A DNA stretch of 64,000 nt from Parafilimonas terrae (GCF_900115755.1 NZ_FOXQ01000009.1:124001-188000), one strand, 5' to 3'. Positions 53,936 to 63,120 are shown, numbered from the stretch's first letter. Numbers and translations: made by a program. Notes: generated by a model not told the origin, from the letters alone.

Positions 53936-54475
53936 TTAGGCCGTTGTTAGTACAGCTTCATTTATGGTTGCATATCGCTGCAATAATTCGTTTAAGTGCC
54001 CGTTTTTAATAGCTGATTTGGCAACCCAATTAAATATTGGCTCAGCTATTTTTTGGAATCCAACCATATTTGAGTTGTTCAAGTAAATAAACAAGGCTAA
54101 GTCTGAAAGTTTTTTGGGAGTTCCTGCAGCATTTGCCAGGCCATCTATTGCAATTCCTTTTAAAATCAAAATTGAATTTTCAAAGTTTTTATTGCCAGGA
54201 TTCAGTGTTGCTTTTATAATACATTCCTCTTTAGAAATATTATGGTAATAATGTTTTTCATTTGGCTGTATGGTTACAATATCTCCCTGCTTTAAATGGT
54301 AGATATTTTTACCTTTCCCTACTTCCAATGCACCTTTTAAAATCTCAAATGTTTCTGAAAACAGCGTGTGATAATGCCATGGCGTTTTTTCGCCCGGAAG
54401 AATATTCATCTCTAAAACACTGTTTTTATTTGTGCCTGCCGAATTAATCAGCTTAACGTATCCTTGTGTTTTCAT
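53936..54475 (-). CDS. cupin-domain protein
   Basis: 179 residues from the ATG at 54475, preferred because it overlaps the ATGA of the upstream gene; a start 18 codons earlier would run inside that gene. Residues 15-90 are a cupin_2 fold: PGEKTPWHYHTLFSETFEIL (metal His/Glu) and LKQGDIVTIQPNEKHYYHN. The C-terminal 80 residues are helical with no recognised domain. The function is unknown. It is the last of a coupled pair with the DUF4267 membrane protein, under a nearby Crp/Fnr-type gene. Confidence 0.82.
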   Translation of the reverse strand: MKTQGYVKLINSAGTNKNSVLEMNILPGEKTPWHYHTLFSETFEILKGALEVGKGKNIYHLKQGDIVTIQPNEKHYYHNISKEECIIKATLNPGNKNFENSILILKGIAIDGLANAAGTPKKLSDLALFIYLNNSNMVGFQKIAEPIFNWVAKSAIKNGHLNELLQRYATINEAVLTTA

Positions 54476-54864
54476 AAAATAATTTTTGAAGGTTTTGTAG
54501 TCAATAGAATTATCCCGAATACAAAGCAAATGATGATAGCAATGATATGTGGCACAGCCTGCAGAACACTGTTGTAACTTTTGCTTAAAACAATAAGCAT
54601 GTCGGTGACGGGAACAATTGTTCCGGTTAATAATACTACCCCCAAAGCCCGCCTCTCATTCATCAAAACAAAAAGGCACATTAGCAGCCCGGAGAGCGTA
54701 TCCCTGATACCTTTCATATAGTGAAAAGAATAGTCGCCCTGTTCATTAAAATGTATGCCATATCCGGCTTCAGCTATACCAGGCGACAAAAGAAAGCGTG
54801 TCCCCAAAAAAATTAATCCCACGCCCGTTATAAAAGCTACTGCATAAGAAATTTTTGTTGTCAT
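54472..54864 (-). CDS. DUF4267-like small membrane protein
   Basis: 130 residues with four hydrophobic helices (AVAFITGVGLIFLGTRFLLS, DTLSGLLMCLFVLMNERRAL, VVLLTGTIVPVTDMLIVL and HIIAIIICFVFGIILLT). KGIRDTLSGLL followed by NERRALGVVLL is characteristic of DUF4267. Function is unknown. Its stop overlaps the start of the cupin gene by four bases, and it follows the Crp/Fnr gene by 73 bases. Confidence 0.78.
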   Translation of the reverse strand: MTTKISYAVAFITGVGLIFLGTRFLLSPGIAEAGYGIHFNEQGDYSFHYMKGIRDTLSGLLMCLFVLMNERRALGVVLLTGTIVPVTDMLIVLSKSYNSVLQAVPHIIAIIICFVFGIILLTTKPSKIIL

Positions 54865-54937
54865 AATAATATGTTTTTAAAATCAGACACAAAATTCCTT
54901 TGGTAATATTCAATATTGATGCACCTGGGTTAATAAA

Positions 54938-55516
54938 TCAAAATTGACTGGAAATTCTTTTGCGGATGCGGCTAAGTGATTGAGGTTTCACGCCCACATA
55001 CGATGCAATATGATATTGAGAAATTCTTTGCTGCAGGTCGGGATGTTTTTTTATAAATTTCTCATAGCGAAGTTCAGGAGTATCTGTATAAAATGAACTA
55101 AGGTCTTCTAACAATTGTATAAATACGGCCCCGATTACAATCCTTCCAAACCTTTCTCCTTCACTAACAGAAGTATAAAAAAGTTGCAGGTCATCATGCG
55201 AAATAACTAAAACATCACAGTCTTCTAAAGCCTGAATGATTTTTGAAGATGGGCTTTGAGGAAGAAAACTTTCATAATTACATACATAATTATTTTCCTG
55301 TGAAAAGGCGTATGTTTTTTCTTCGCCATCGTGATTAATATAGTAGCGCATTAATCCCTTTGCAATGAAACCAACTTGTTTACAAATTTGTCCTTCTGTT
55401 AAAAAGAAGTCTCCTTTTTTGTAAGTCTTTTCTTTAAATAAAGATGCAACGATGTTTGCTTCTGCCGGGCTTAGCGTTATTAGATTTCTTATGCTGTAAA
55501 GTAAGCTGTTTATCAT
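54938..55516 (-). CDS. Crp/Fnr family transcriptional regulator
   Basis: 192 residues. The cyclic-nucleotide-binding-like beta-roll spans about residues 20-115 (KKGDFFLTEGQICKQVGFIA, GLMRYYINHDGEEKTYAFSQ). A C-terminal helix-turn-helix follows (ISQYHIASYVGVKPQSLSRI). Conserved cAMP-binding residues are not obvious, as is usual in Bacteroidota members, so the signal is unknown. It probably regulates the DUF4267-cupin pair behind it. Confidence 0.9.
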   Translation of the reverse strand: MINSLLYSIRNLITLSPAEANIVASLFKEKTYKKGDFFLTEGQICKQVGFIAKGLMRYYINHDGEEKTYAFSQENNYVCNYESFLPQSPSSKIIQALEDCDVLVISHDDLQLFYTSVSEGERFGRIVIGAVFIQLLEDLSSFYTDTPELRYEKFIKKHPDLQQRISQYHIASYVGVKPQSLSRIRKRISSQF

Positions 55517-55590
55517 CTGCCGTGGCGCTCTAAAATCGTATTAGCAGTTCCAGGCCTGGCGCCCGGACGTATTTTTATCACAAACGCTGA

Positions 55591-55743
55591 AGCAAAGAAC
55601 CAAAGCTCAAATTTATCATCAAAGTTGATAAAAATATCGCCTTCTTTACTAAAGATACTTCCGGTAATTTATGGATACCGGATGGCGACCGCATTCACTA
55701 TCATAATTTCAAAACAAAAGAAACACGTATTTACAATACGCCA
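55591..55743 (+). pseudogene. beta-propeller blade remnant
   Basis: A plus-strand frame with no start encodes DKNIAFFTKDTSGNLWIP followed by DGDRIHYHNF and TKETRIYNTP. The DTSGNLWIP core is the typical blade of two-component-regulator propellers. The frame opens after a stop at 55588 and has no extended propeller on either side, so it is a scrap of a lost sensor gene. Confidence 0.4.
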
Positions 55744-55880
55744 AAGGCAGAATCATCCAGGTGTTCATCCATTTGCTCATACAGGTTGGTGAGAAACACA
55801 TCCTGCGAAATGGCCGGCGTTTCTACCGCTGCTTCCGGCACAAGAAGGATATCTACTGCAACCGATGGTTTATTGCGCAT
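55731..55880 (-). pseudogene. possible remnant of a hybrid two-component regulator (AraC linker)
   Basis: A 49-codon minus-strand ORF ends ISQDVFLTNLYEQMDEHLDD followed by SAFGVL. This is very like the FL..V...EENLSDPDFGV helix at the beginning of the AraC domain in hybrid two-component systems, but the DNA-binding part is missing. It is read opposite to the propeller scrap next to it. It may instead be a chance ORF. Confidence 0.35.
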
Positions 55881-55938
55881 AAATATTCAAACTAAAGCAA
55901 TAACCCAATTTAAAGCAGAAGCCAGCGTAAAAATTTGT

Positions 55939-56331
55939 TTAAACAGTTGGAATATCTTCTACTAACATTTCATTACCAGGCTTATCATAATAAGTACAGG
56001 TCATACGCTGCATGTCAACTATCCATTTTTCAACACCCGCTTCTGCAGACTGCCTGCAAAAAGTGAGATAATCAGTCTGTCCCTGCTGATGAATTAATAA
56101 GCTATGTTTAAGGTTTTCTTTATTACCTCTTTCTGCAACTTCTACCGGCGCCCATTTTGCATCAGCCGAAAGGATAAAGTTGTTTGAACCATGATATTGA
56201 ATGTGCCCGTCTGAAACAAAATGCTCGTAAAATAAAACGCCTAAAGATTTCATTTCCTTCACATACGATGGAAAATCTATACCGGTTCTAACTTTAGAAT
56301 GTGCCGCTTTAATTTGTTCAATTGTAAACAT
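55939..56331 (-). CDS. DUF1398 family protein
   Basis: 130 residues covering the entire DUF1398 domain: FTIEQIKAAHSKVRTGIDFP, YVKEMKSLGVLFYEHFVSDG and HIQYHGSNNFILSADAKWAP, ending CTYYDKPGNEMLVEDIP. The family is small, cytoplasmic and without an established function. It lies 76 bases after an AraC-type regulator gene on the same strand and may be controlled by it. Confidence 0.82.
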   Translation of the reverse strand: MFTIEQIKAAHSKVRTGIDFPSYVKEMKSLGVLFYEHFVSDGHIQYHGSNNFILSADAKWAPVEVAERGNKENLKHSLLIHQQGQTDYLTFCRQSAEAGVEKWIVDMQRMTCTYYDKPGNEMLVEDIPTV

Positions 56332-56407
56332 TATTTAATTTTTTAATTGTAATTAATGCTGCAAAACTCGAACAATGGTAAAGCCTGTGATTGTAAAAAA
56401 TCGTTTA

Positions 56408-57172
56408 TTACAAAAGCCGTTTAAAATTCTCCGGTGTGTCGCCGGTGTATTGTTTAAAATCTTTTATGAAATGTGCCTGGTCAAAAAAGTTATGTTCAAA
56501 ACATAAATCGGTAAGCGACCTGGCTTTTTTCAGATCACCTATAACGGCATTGAAACGAACGATAGAAGCAAATTTTTTAGGAGTGGTTCCAACAAGACTG
56601 CGAAATCTTTTTTCGAATGGGCTTTGGCTGATAAACAGCTTTTGTGTTAATTCTTTTATTTTAATTAAGCCATTTGATTGATAAATAAGTTTAACAGCTT
56701 CAACTATTAGTTTGTCTTCTTTTCTCTCCTTTAGCTGCGACAATAAAAATTGTTCAATAATTTTTATTTTGCCTGTATGCGATGCAGCCAATGATAATTT
56801 ATACTCCGTTTCTTCAATTTTATTTTTTTCAAAGATGTTGTCAAGCGAAACACTCTGATTAAATAATTCATGTGCTGGTAAACTGGAAAAATAAGTAAAA
56901 CCGGTTTCTGTGAAGTACACAAGAACAGTGCCTGTAACAACAGTGTTTTCAAAAGTTTTGAAACTGTTTTGTATGCCGGTAATGCCTGCTGTTGCCAAAG
57001 TATTTTGCAAATTGTTTTCAACAGAATTTAAAAATCCTTTGTATTGAAAACCGATGACAAGTTTTGTTGAAGGGAAAACTTTGTATGTGTGTTGTTGAAG
57101 ACTTTCAGAGATGGCAAAGTGATTTACATAAGGCTTTAACTCTTCTGTTGGCGTGATTTTATAAAAACTCAT
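56408..57172 (-). CDS. AraC family transcriptional regulator
   Basis: 254 residues. The N-terminal 140 residues form a DUF6597-like sensing domain (EELKPYVNHFAISESLQQHT, TVVTGTVLVYFTETGFTYFS). The C-terminal double helix-turn-helix starts at IKELTQKLFISQSPFEKRFR and ends AHFIKDFKQYTGDTPENFKR. It is not a GlxA or XylS relative by layout. The effector is unknown. It is upstream of the DUF1398 gene on the same strand. Confidence 0.9.
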   Translation of the reverse strand: MSFYKITPTEELKPYVNHFAISESLQQHTYKVFPSTKLVIGFQYKGFLNSVENNLQNTLATAGITGIQNSFKTFENTVVTGTVLVYFTETGFTYFSSLPAHELFNQSVSLDNIFEKNKIEETEYKLSLAASHTGKIKIIEQFLLSQLKERKEDKLIVEAVKLIYQSNGLIKIKELTQKLFISQSPFEKRFRSLVGTTPKKFASIVRFNAVIGDLKKARSLTDLCFEHNFFDQAHFIKDFKQYTGDTPENFKRLL

Positions 57173-57698
57173 TTTGATGTTAGTGTTACGCTAAATTACC
57201 ACCGCCGGAGGCTGGTAAAAAAACCCTTGCTTCATCAAATATACTCATGATGTAAAAATACCAGTTCATCGCCAAGCCATAAGCAGGGCAAAACTTTTTA
57301 TTGACAAATTGAATATAATTGAAAATAAACATTACATTTTACATCCTGAAATTTATAGAGACTCATCAATTTCAACGCAGCATACCCAAACGAAACAACC
57401 CACCGCCAACTCCGCAATTAAAAAGGCTCTGTGCAAGCACGAACCGCCAATAAAGACGTTGCTAAAAGCGTGGCTTGACATAATAAATTCCAGCAACAAT
57501 AATTCTAACCGGCGACATATTTAGCAAAGTATAAAACCTGTGAGGTTTTGGAAACTGCAGCACAAACAATCATTCATTTAGCATAAGTTTAAAAAGTTCT
57601 ACCTTCAACCCTTTCTGAAAACAGGAAGCCTACACACAATATCAATACTTCCTTCAAAATCTTAAGCCCGCCTGCTGCACATATTAATTACAAAGGCC
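57173..57698. other. intergenic, only a repeat fragment recognised
   Basis: 526 bases. Near 57536 there is a half copy (AAACCTGTGAGGTTTTGG) of the palindrome seen at 29516-29548. A low-complexity 71-codon frame (57309-57524) has no recognisable domain and I do not count it as a gene. Nothing else is seen. Confidence 0.5.
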
Positions 57699-58568
57699 AT
57701 GAATAAAATACTATTAGCAGGCGCAACAGGATATTTGGGAAGCTTCATTCTTAACCAGCTTTTGGAGAAAGGTTTTGAAACAAGGGTGGTGGTAAGAAAT
57801 GAAAATAAACTGCCTAAGCCCGTTATTGCAAACAACAAATTGGAGATTGTAAAAGCTGAAATCACCAATCCGGCATCTATTGCAAAATGCTGTAAAGACA
57901 TAGATGTTGTTATTTCAACAGTTGGTATAACGCGGCAAAAAGACGGGTTAACCTATATGGATGTGGATTACCAGGCAAACCTTAATTTACTGGAAGAAGC
58001 CAAACGAAACTGCGTTAAAAAGTTTATTTACGTTTCTATTCTCAACGGCGATAAATTAACGCACCTTAAAATTTGCCAGGCAAAAGAACGGTTTGTGGCA
58101 GCGCTTAAAAATGCAGGATTGGATTATTGTATTGTTCGCCCTACAGGCTATTTCTCGGATATGAATGAGCTTTATCAAATGGCAAAGAAAGGAAGGGTGA
58201 TGTTATTTGGTAATGGTGAAAATAAAATGAATCCCATTCACGGAAGCGACCTTGCTGAAGTTTGCATAAATGCAATAGATGCAGGCGATGCAGCAATTAG
58301 TGCAGGCGGGCCACAGGTGTTTACCTATAAACAAATTGCTGAAACTGCATTTTTGGCAACCGGTAAAAAAGTGAAGATCACATACATTCCAAACTGGGTT
58401 AGAAAAACAATTTTATTCCTGTTGAGAACTTTTACAAACAGCAGGTTTTATGGCCCGGTTGAGTTCTTTATGACCGTTTTATCAATGGACCTGGTTGCAC
58501 CTAAATATGGAACCTTTACTTTGAAAGCCTATTTTGAAGAACTTAACAATGAAAGCCTGCATCATTAA
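57699..58568 (+). CDS. NmrA-like NAD(P)-binding SDR protein
   Basis: 289 residues of an atypical/extended SDR. The dinucleotide motif is ILLAGATGYLGSFILNQLLE (residues 4-23), VVRNENKL follows the second strand, and VVISTVGITRQKDGLTYMDV and KKFIYVSILNGD are typical of NmrA/isoflavone-reductase-like proteins. The classical catalytic YxxxK is not obvious, so it may act as a redox sensor or chaperone-like protein. It is a single gene on the plus strand. Confidence 0.87.
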   Translation: MNKILLAGATGYLGSFILNQLLEKGFETRVVVRNENKLPKPVIANNKLEIVKAEITNPASIAKCCKDIDVVISTVGITRQKDGLTYMDVDYQANLNLLEEAKRNCVKKFIYVSILNGDKLTHLKICQAKERFVAALKNAGLDYCIVRPTGYFSDMNELYQMAKKGRVMLFGNGENKMNPIHGSDLAEVCINAIDAGDAAISAGGPQVFTYKQIAETAFLATGKKVKITYIPNWVRKTILFLLRTFTNSRFYGPVEFFMTVLSMDLVAPKYGTFTLKAYFEELNNESLHH

Positions 58569-58778
58569 CAGGGTATTTATATTCAGCCTCCTCTCCTGTT
58601 AAGGAACGATATGTTACAGGTTTGCTTTGCAGGCGTGCAAAAAACTTTCCGCGTTGGCTTTTATACTAACTGGATTTATAAAGAATATCTTTTTTTTGCC
58701 TAAATGCCTGTTACAACCAGCTTAATGTAAGTGTTGCTGTAACTAAAAAATCACTGTTGTATCTGTTAATTACTGCTC

Positions 58779-59018
58779 ATGGATGATGCGCTATCGCAAA
58801 AACAAATACGGGATATACAAGCACAAATTGCACAGGAAGAAGAGAGTTATACCAATGCGATGAAACATCGTGCAGGATTTAATGAGTTAAAGGAAAAACG
58901 TTTATCCATCCGTACGCTAAAAGACCAGCTACAGGTTTTGTTAAATAAAGACGGTATGGGCAACAGCAATAATTTATCTGCAGGTTCAATAGAAAGCGGC
59001 AGTAAATTAACCGAATAA
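58779..59018 (+). CDS. small hypothetical protein, predicted coiled coil
   Basis: 79 residues. The first 55 are charged and helical (QKQIRDIQAQIAQEEESY, LKEKRLSIRTLKDQLQVLL) with heptad-like Leu/Ile spacing; the tail is polar (NSNNLSAGSIESGSKLTE). No domain is recognised. It lies about 100 bases before the XRE gene on the same strand. Confidence 0.55.
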   Translation: MDDALSQKQIRDIQAQIAQEEESYTNAMKHRAGFNELKEKRLSIRTLKDQLQVLLNKDGMGNSNNLSAGSIESGSKLTE

Positions 59019-59115
59019 TTCTTCATTTGAATAAGAGGAATCATACAGTGAAACGAGTATTGCAATGTATGAGGGCTAACCTTAAGCCTATCTTTAAGAT
59101 AATTGATTTTAAACT

Positions 59116-59343
59116 ATGCCACACAGACTTAGTAAATTGGGTGCAAGAATTAAAGAAATCCGTACAAAAAAGAATATATCTCAAAACGAACTGGCATTGA
59201 TGTGCGAAATTGAAAAAGCAAATATGTCAAGGCTTGAATCGGGGCAAGGCAATCCTACCATTCTCACTTTGTTTAAGATTTGTGATGCATTAGAAATTTC
59301 GATAGAAGAGCTTTTTAAAGAAGACGGCTTATCTTCTGTTTAA
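59116..59343 (+). CDS. XRE family helix-turn-helix protein
   Basis: 75 residues, almost all a Cro/CI-type HTH_3 domain: LGARIKEIRTKKNISQNELA, LMCEIEKANMSRLESGQGNP and ICDALEISIEELF. It has no extra sensing domain, so it is probably a small DNA-binding regulator. Neither prophage nor toxin gene is adjacent. It may be paired with the preceding coiled-coil protein, which is only a guess. Confidence 0.9.
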   Translation: MPHRLSKLGARIKEIRTKKNISQNELALMCEIEKANMSRLESGQGNPTILTLFKICDALEISIEELFKEDGLSSV

Positions 59344-59538
59344 AACTGCAATAATAACCCGCAGAAAAATGGCTGGGCCACTGCCGGCATGCCAATGCAC
59401 CCTTTTATATAACAAACGATGCCAGGCACTCAAAATTCTACCGGCAAACAGCCTGCGCCTTCCGCTTCCTATTCACATAAAACATTAATTTAGCTTTGGC
59501 ATGCGCTGTTATCTCATCTGAAAGTATATCAAAACATT

Positions 59539-61914
59539 ATGTTTCTTTCTTCTGCCAGGTTTTATTTGCTACTGATTTTTACCGCAACTTTTTTAATCAA
59601 TGCATCCGCCCAAAATAACGGGGATAAAAGATTGATTAGCCAAAAGTTTGTTTATAAAACAGCGCAGTGTAATGAAGTATATATGGTATGGGCTGTTGAT
59701 TACTGGAGAACGCCGGCAAAAAAGTTCTGGCCAAAAAATACGCATTTACAGGATAAGTTTGCCTACACCAAATTAATTAAGCAGGAAAATTCTTTTTCTG
59801 CTTCCATTACCCTTCCTTATAACAGCCGGATAGATTATTTTTTTTGGGCGCCAAAAGATAATAAAGGAAAAAAAATAACCGGGTGGGATACCAATCTTAA
59901 AAGTGATTATACAAGCAATTTTACAGAGAACAAAACAATTGAGTTAAACGATTCAAAATTATATATTGAGTATCCAAAGTTTACTATTCTTTCATCAGGC
60001 ACATTATTTTTAATTATATCGCTTCTTTTATTTTTAGCTGTATTTTTTTTATTTAAAAAAAACCGCAAGCTGAACGCGTTGCTTCTTGTTGCCGGATTTT
60101 TAAGCAGTGCTTTTATTTATATTTTTTTTGCACGTGCAGAAATTGCGGGCCTGTATCATAAAAGCTTGCCTGTTATTGCAGGGTCTGTTTTCCAGGATGT
60201 GTTTTGGTTACTTGTTATTGGAATTTTGTTTTTTCCATTGCTTTATATCTTCAGGCAAAAAATTATAGTAAAAAATGTTTTGCTTATAGCCTTCTTTTTA
60301 ACGGCAATAATTACAGTTTTAAGTTCACTGCTCAATATTGAGGTGGTAAAGCAATTGGGCACGCCGTTTAATTACAGGTGGCTTTACTATTCAGATTTTT
60401 TAAGAGGGAATGATGCCCGCACAGGCGTTAGTGAAACACTTACCGGCGCTTTCTTAAGCAATATTTTTTTATTATTGGCCGGCTATCTTCTTACCGGTAT
60501 AGCTGCATCAATTGCTATAAAAAATATAGTGCGAAGTAAAAGAGCAGCGCTTTCTTTAATGGTGATGCTGCTTATTTTCTTTTTAGTTAGTTTTTATCAA
60601 TACAAAACCAATTATTTTAAAGCTGCAACAATACAAAACCCTGTAACGGCTTTTGTTTTATCTGTTTTTGAACCAAGTGCAGAAGCACAAATTTTAAAAA
60701 CAAAAGTTTCTGATGAAACAGCGCAGTATATAATTAACTATCATAATAATTTTTATACATCAGCACCCGCTGACAGCAACCTCATAGATAATATCATTTT
60801 ATTTGTTTCCGAATCTACCCCCAAGCAATACATCAGCCTTTATGATTCTGCTTTTCACTGCACGCCCAACCTAAAAAAATGGAGCAGCATATCTGCGGTT
60901 TATACCAATATGTATGCGCAAATACCAAGCACGCCCAATTCTATGCTTACACTTGTCTCCGGTATTTATCCTATGGTTAGCTATAAATCTGCCGTTTCAG
61001 AAAAAATCCAATTGCCTCCTGTCGGCTTACCAAAACTTTTAGAGCATAATGGATGGGCAACTTCTTTATTTTTTTCTTCCGACCTGCATTATGCTGATAT
61101 GGAAGTGTATGCAAAAAGCCAGGGCTTTTCTTTTACGGGGGATGTTAATACGATGCCCTGCAATAAAAAATTTACAATAACGCACAGTGATATTGATGGT
61201 GTTGATGACGAATGCTTAATAGAAAATTATTTTAAATGGGCTGATACAACAAAGCCGAAAAAAAAGTTTAGCATGTTATGGACCAATCAAACGCATTATC
61301 CTTATTATACTGATACCATCACTTCTTATACTAAAGAGCATGACAACCTGAACCGTTATCTGAATGCACTGCATCATACAGATAAAGTGTTTGGTGAGCT
61401 GATGACAGGATTAAAAGAACGAAATCAGCTTAAGAGCACCTTAGTCATTTTTGTTTCCGATCATGGTGAAGCTTTTAATACACATAACCAAACGCTTCAT
61501 GCGTCCCGTATTTATGAAGAAAATGTACATATTCCCTGTGTGCTTTTTAACCCCGTTCTTTTTAAAGGGCAGTATGATGATGATATTCATGGCCTTATTG
61601 ATATTGATGTTACCATAGCGCATTTGCTCGGGCTGCAAAAACCAAAAGAGTGGCAGGGCAAAAGTTTGTTTGATACAGCTAAAGACGGACGTACATTTTT
61701 CATTAGCCCTTATACAGATTTAATTTTAGGAACAAGAAATGAGCATTGGAAATATATTTATAATGCCGATACGAAAGCGAATGAATTATACAACCTGGCA
61801 ACCGACCCGAAAGAATTGTTTAATGTTTCTGACCGCTATCCTGAAGTAGTAAGAAAAGAACGCGAAATATTAACAGGTTGGGTACAGTACGTACAAAAAC
61901 AGTATGCTCAATAA
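59539..61914 (+). CDS. membrane sulfatase-family enzyme (phosphoglycerol/phosphoethanolamine-transferase-like)
   Basis: 791 residues. A signal peptide (to about 24) is followed by a soluble beta-rich domain (about 30-140: VYMVWAVDYWRTPAKKFW, SITLPYNSRIDYFFWAPKDN), then about seven membrane helices (about 155-355) and an alkaline-phosphatase-superfamily domain (about 415-791). The nucleophile is Thr465 in PSTPNSMLTLVSGIYP; metal residues lie in LFVSESTPKQY (Glu) and VIFVSDHGEAFNTHNQTLHA (Asp-His, His). The N-terminal domain resembles a carbohydrate-binding beta-sandwich. Likely it transfers a phospho group to an envelope glycan or lipid. It is followed by a terminator hairpin. Confidence 0.82.
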   Translation: MFLSSARFYLLLIFTATFLINASAQNNGDKRLISQKFVYKTAQCNEVYMVWAVDYWRTPAKKFWPKNTHLQDKFAYTKLIKQENSFSASITLPYNSRIDYFFWAPKDNKGKKITGWDTNLKSDYTSNFTENKTIELNDSKLYIEYPKFTILSSGTLFLIISLLLFLAVFFLFKKNRKLNALLLVAGFLSSAFIYIFFARAEIAGLYHKSLPVIAGSVFQDVFWLLVIGILFFPLLYIFRQKIIVKNVLLIAFFLTAIITVLSSLLNIEVVKQLGTPFNYRWLYYSDFLRGNDARTGVSETLTGAFLSNIFLLLAGYLLTGIAASIAIKNIVRSKRAALSLMVMLLIFFLVSFYQYKTNYFKAATIQNPVTAFVLSVFEPSAEAQILKTKVSDETAQYIINYHNNFYTSAPADSNLIDNIILFVSESTPKQYISLYDSAFHCTPNLKKWSSISAVYTNMYAQIPSTPNSMLTLVSGIYPMVSYKSAVSEKIQLPPVGLPKLLEHNGWATSLFFSSDLHYADMEVYAKSQGFSFTGDVNTMPCNKKFTITHSDIDGVDDECLIENYFKWADTTKPKKKFSMLWTNQTHYPYYTDTITSYTKEHDNLNRYLNALHHTDKVFGELMTGLKERNQLKSTLVIFVSDHGEAFNTHNQTLHASRIYEENVHIPCVLFNPVLFKGQYDDDIHGLIDIDVTIAHLLGLQKPKEWQGKSLFDTAKDGRTFFISPYTDLILGTRNEHWKYIYNADTKANELYNLATDPKELFNVSDRYPEVVRKEREILTGWVQYVQKQYAQ

Positions 61915-61920
61915 AATTGA

Positions 61921-61966
61921 AAAGCCAATCAAACCTTCCACCTTAAACCATCATTGGCTTATTTTT
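61921..61966 (+). terminator. Rho-independent terminator behind the sulfatase gene
   Basis: AAGCCAAT (61922-61929) pairs with ATTGGCTT (61953-61960) around a 23-base loop, followed by ATTTTTG. It overlaps the TTG at 61954, which argues against that codon being the tsaD start. Confidence 0.6.
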
Positions 61967-61971
61967 GCTCG

Positions 61972-63051
61972 GTGAGCAACAACAATATTTCTGAAGAAAA
62001 AATTATCAGCAATGATTCATCCGGGGAAGACAAAACAGTGATCCTCGCCATCGAATCTTCCTGCGATGAAACATCGGCATCCGTTTGTGTTGACGGAAAG
62101 ATTTTATCCAACATTATTGCCAGCCAGGCTGTGCATGAACAATATGGCGGTGTTGTGCCGGAGCTTGCCAGCAGGGCGCATATACAAAACATTGTTCCGG
62201 TTGTTGATGCAGCTTTAAAAACAGCTTCAGCCACTCACCATTCATCGCTCACCACTCACGAAATAGATGCCATTGCGTTTACACAGGCGCCGGGATTGAT
62301 TGGCAGTTTGCTGGTGGGTGCACAGTTTGCAAAATCTTTATCGCTGGCCTTAAACAAGCCCTTAATAGCGGTGCACCACATGCAGGCGCATGTATTGGCT
62401 AATCTTATTGCGGAGCTCAGGCCTTCATTCCCTTTTTTATGTTTAACCGTTAGCGGCGGCCACACGCAGATTGTGCTGGCACATTCACCTTTGCAGCTTG
62501 AAATAATTGGCGAAACCATTGATGATGCTGCCGGTGAAGCTTTTGATAAATCAGCCAAAATGCTCGGCCTTCCTTATCCCGGCGGGCCATTGATTGATAA
62601 ATATGCCAAACAGGGAAACGCCAAAGCCTTCAAATTTGCAGAGCCGCAAATACCGGGTTTAAACTTTTCGTTCAGCGGGTTAAAAACCTCAGTACTTTAT
62701 TCACTGCAAAAAGAAGTAAAAAATAATCCCGCTTTTATTGAAGAAAACCTTTACGATCTCTGCGCTTCCATTCAATATACCATTATTCATATTTTAATGA
62801 AGAAGCTGAAGAAAGCAACAGAACAAACAGGTATTAAGCAGGTTTGCATTGCGGGCGGCGTTAGTGCGAACAGTGGTTTGCGAAACGCCTTGAAAGAATA
62901 TGGTGTAAAATATAACTGGCAAACTTTTATTCCCGCCTTTGAATATTGTACCGATAATGCCGCCATGATTGCCATTACAGCTTATTATAAATATCTCGCC
63001 GGCGATTTTGCCGAACTGAGCATAAGCCCAACAGCAAGGGCTGAATGGTAG
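61972..63051 (+). CDS. tsaD: tRNA N6-adenosine threonylcarbamoyltransferase
   Basis: About 359 residues from a GTG at 61972; the TTG at 61954 lies in the preceding terminator. Core motifs are ILAIESSCDETSASVC at the start, FTQAPGLIGSLLVGAQFAKS, the metal pair in HHMQAHVLAN, CLTVSGGHTQIVL, GEAFDKSAKMLGLPYPGGPL, GLNFSFSGLKTSVLY and IAGGVSANSGLR. The enzyme transfers the threonylcarbamoyl group to A37 of ANN-decoding tRNAs with TsaB and TsaE. The N-terminal 17 residues before the core are an unusual hydrophilic extension. It ends before an inverted repeat. Confidence 0.95.
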   Translation: MSNNNISEEKIISNDSSGEDKTVILAIESSCDETSASVCVDGKILSNIIASQAVHEQYGGVVPELASRAHIQNIVPVVDAALKTASATHHSSLTTHEIDAIAFTQAPGLIGSLLVGAQFAKSLSLALNKPLIAVHHMQAHVLANLIAELRPSFPFLCLTVSGGHTQIVLAHSPLQLEIIGETIDDAAGEAFDKSAKMLGLPYPGGPLIDKYAKQGNAKAFKFAEPQIPGLNFSFSGLKTSVLYSLQKEVKNNPAFIEENLYDLCASIQYTIIHILMKKLKKATEQTGIKQVCIAGGVSANSGLRNALKEYGVKYNWQTFIPAFEYCTDNAAMIAITAYYKYLAGDFAELSISPTARAEW

Positions 63052-63058
63052 ATAACTG

Positions 63059-63120
63059 CCACAGATGCACAGATTATTATTAATTGATGTGCTTTGTAGC
63101 ACCCTATCTGTGCATCGTGG
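63059..63120. repeat. CCACAGATGCACAGAT inverted repeat after tsaD
   Basis: CCACAGATGCACAGAT (63059-63074) faces ATCTGTGCATCGTGG (63106-63120), with one base missing. It probably also serves as the tsaD terminator. A relative (CAGATGCGCAGATAACCC) lies near 34538. Confidence 0.7.

Noticed and set aside
57309-57524. 71-codon plus-strand ORF
   Set aside because: Low-complexity, Asn/Ser/Lys-rich composition with no domain and no supporting context.
59116-59343. Phage repressor or antitoxin
   Set aside because: No phage genes, integrase, attachment site or toxin gene lie nearby; it is only a small XRE protein.
61954-61971. TTG start for tsaD
   Set aside because: The TTG lies in the 3' arm of the preceding terminator hairpin; the in-frame GTG at 61972 is a better start.
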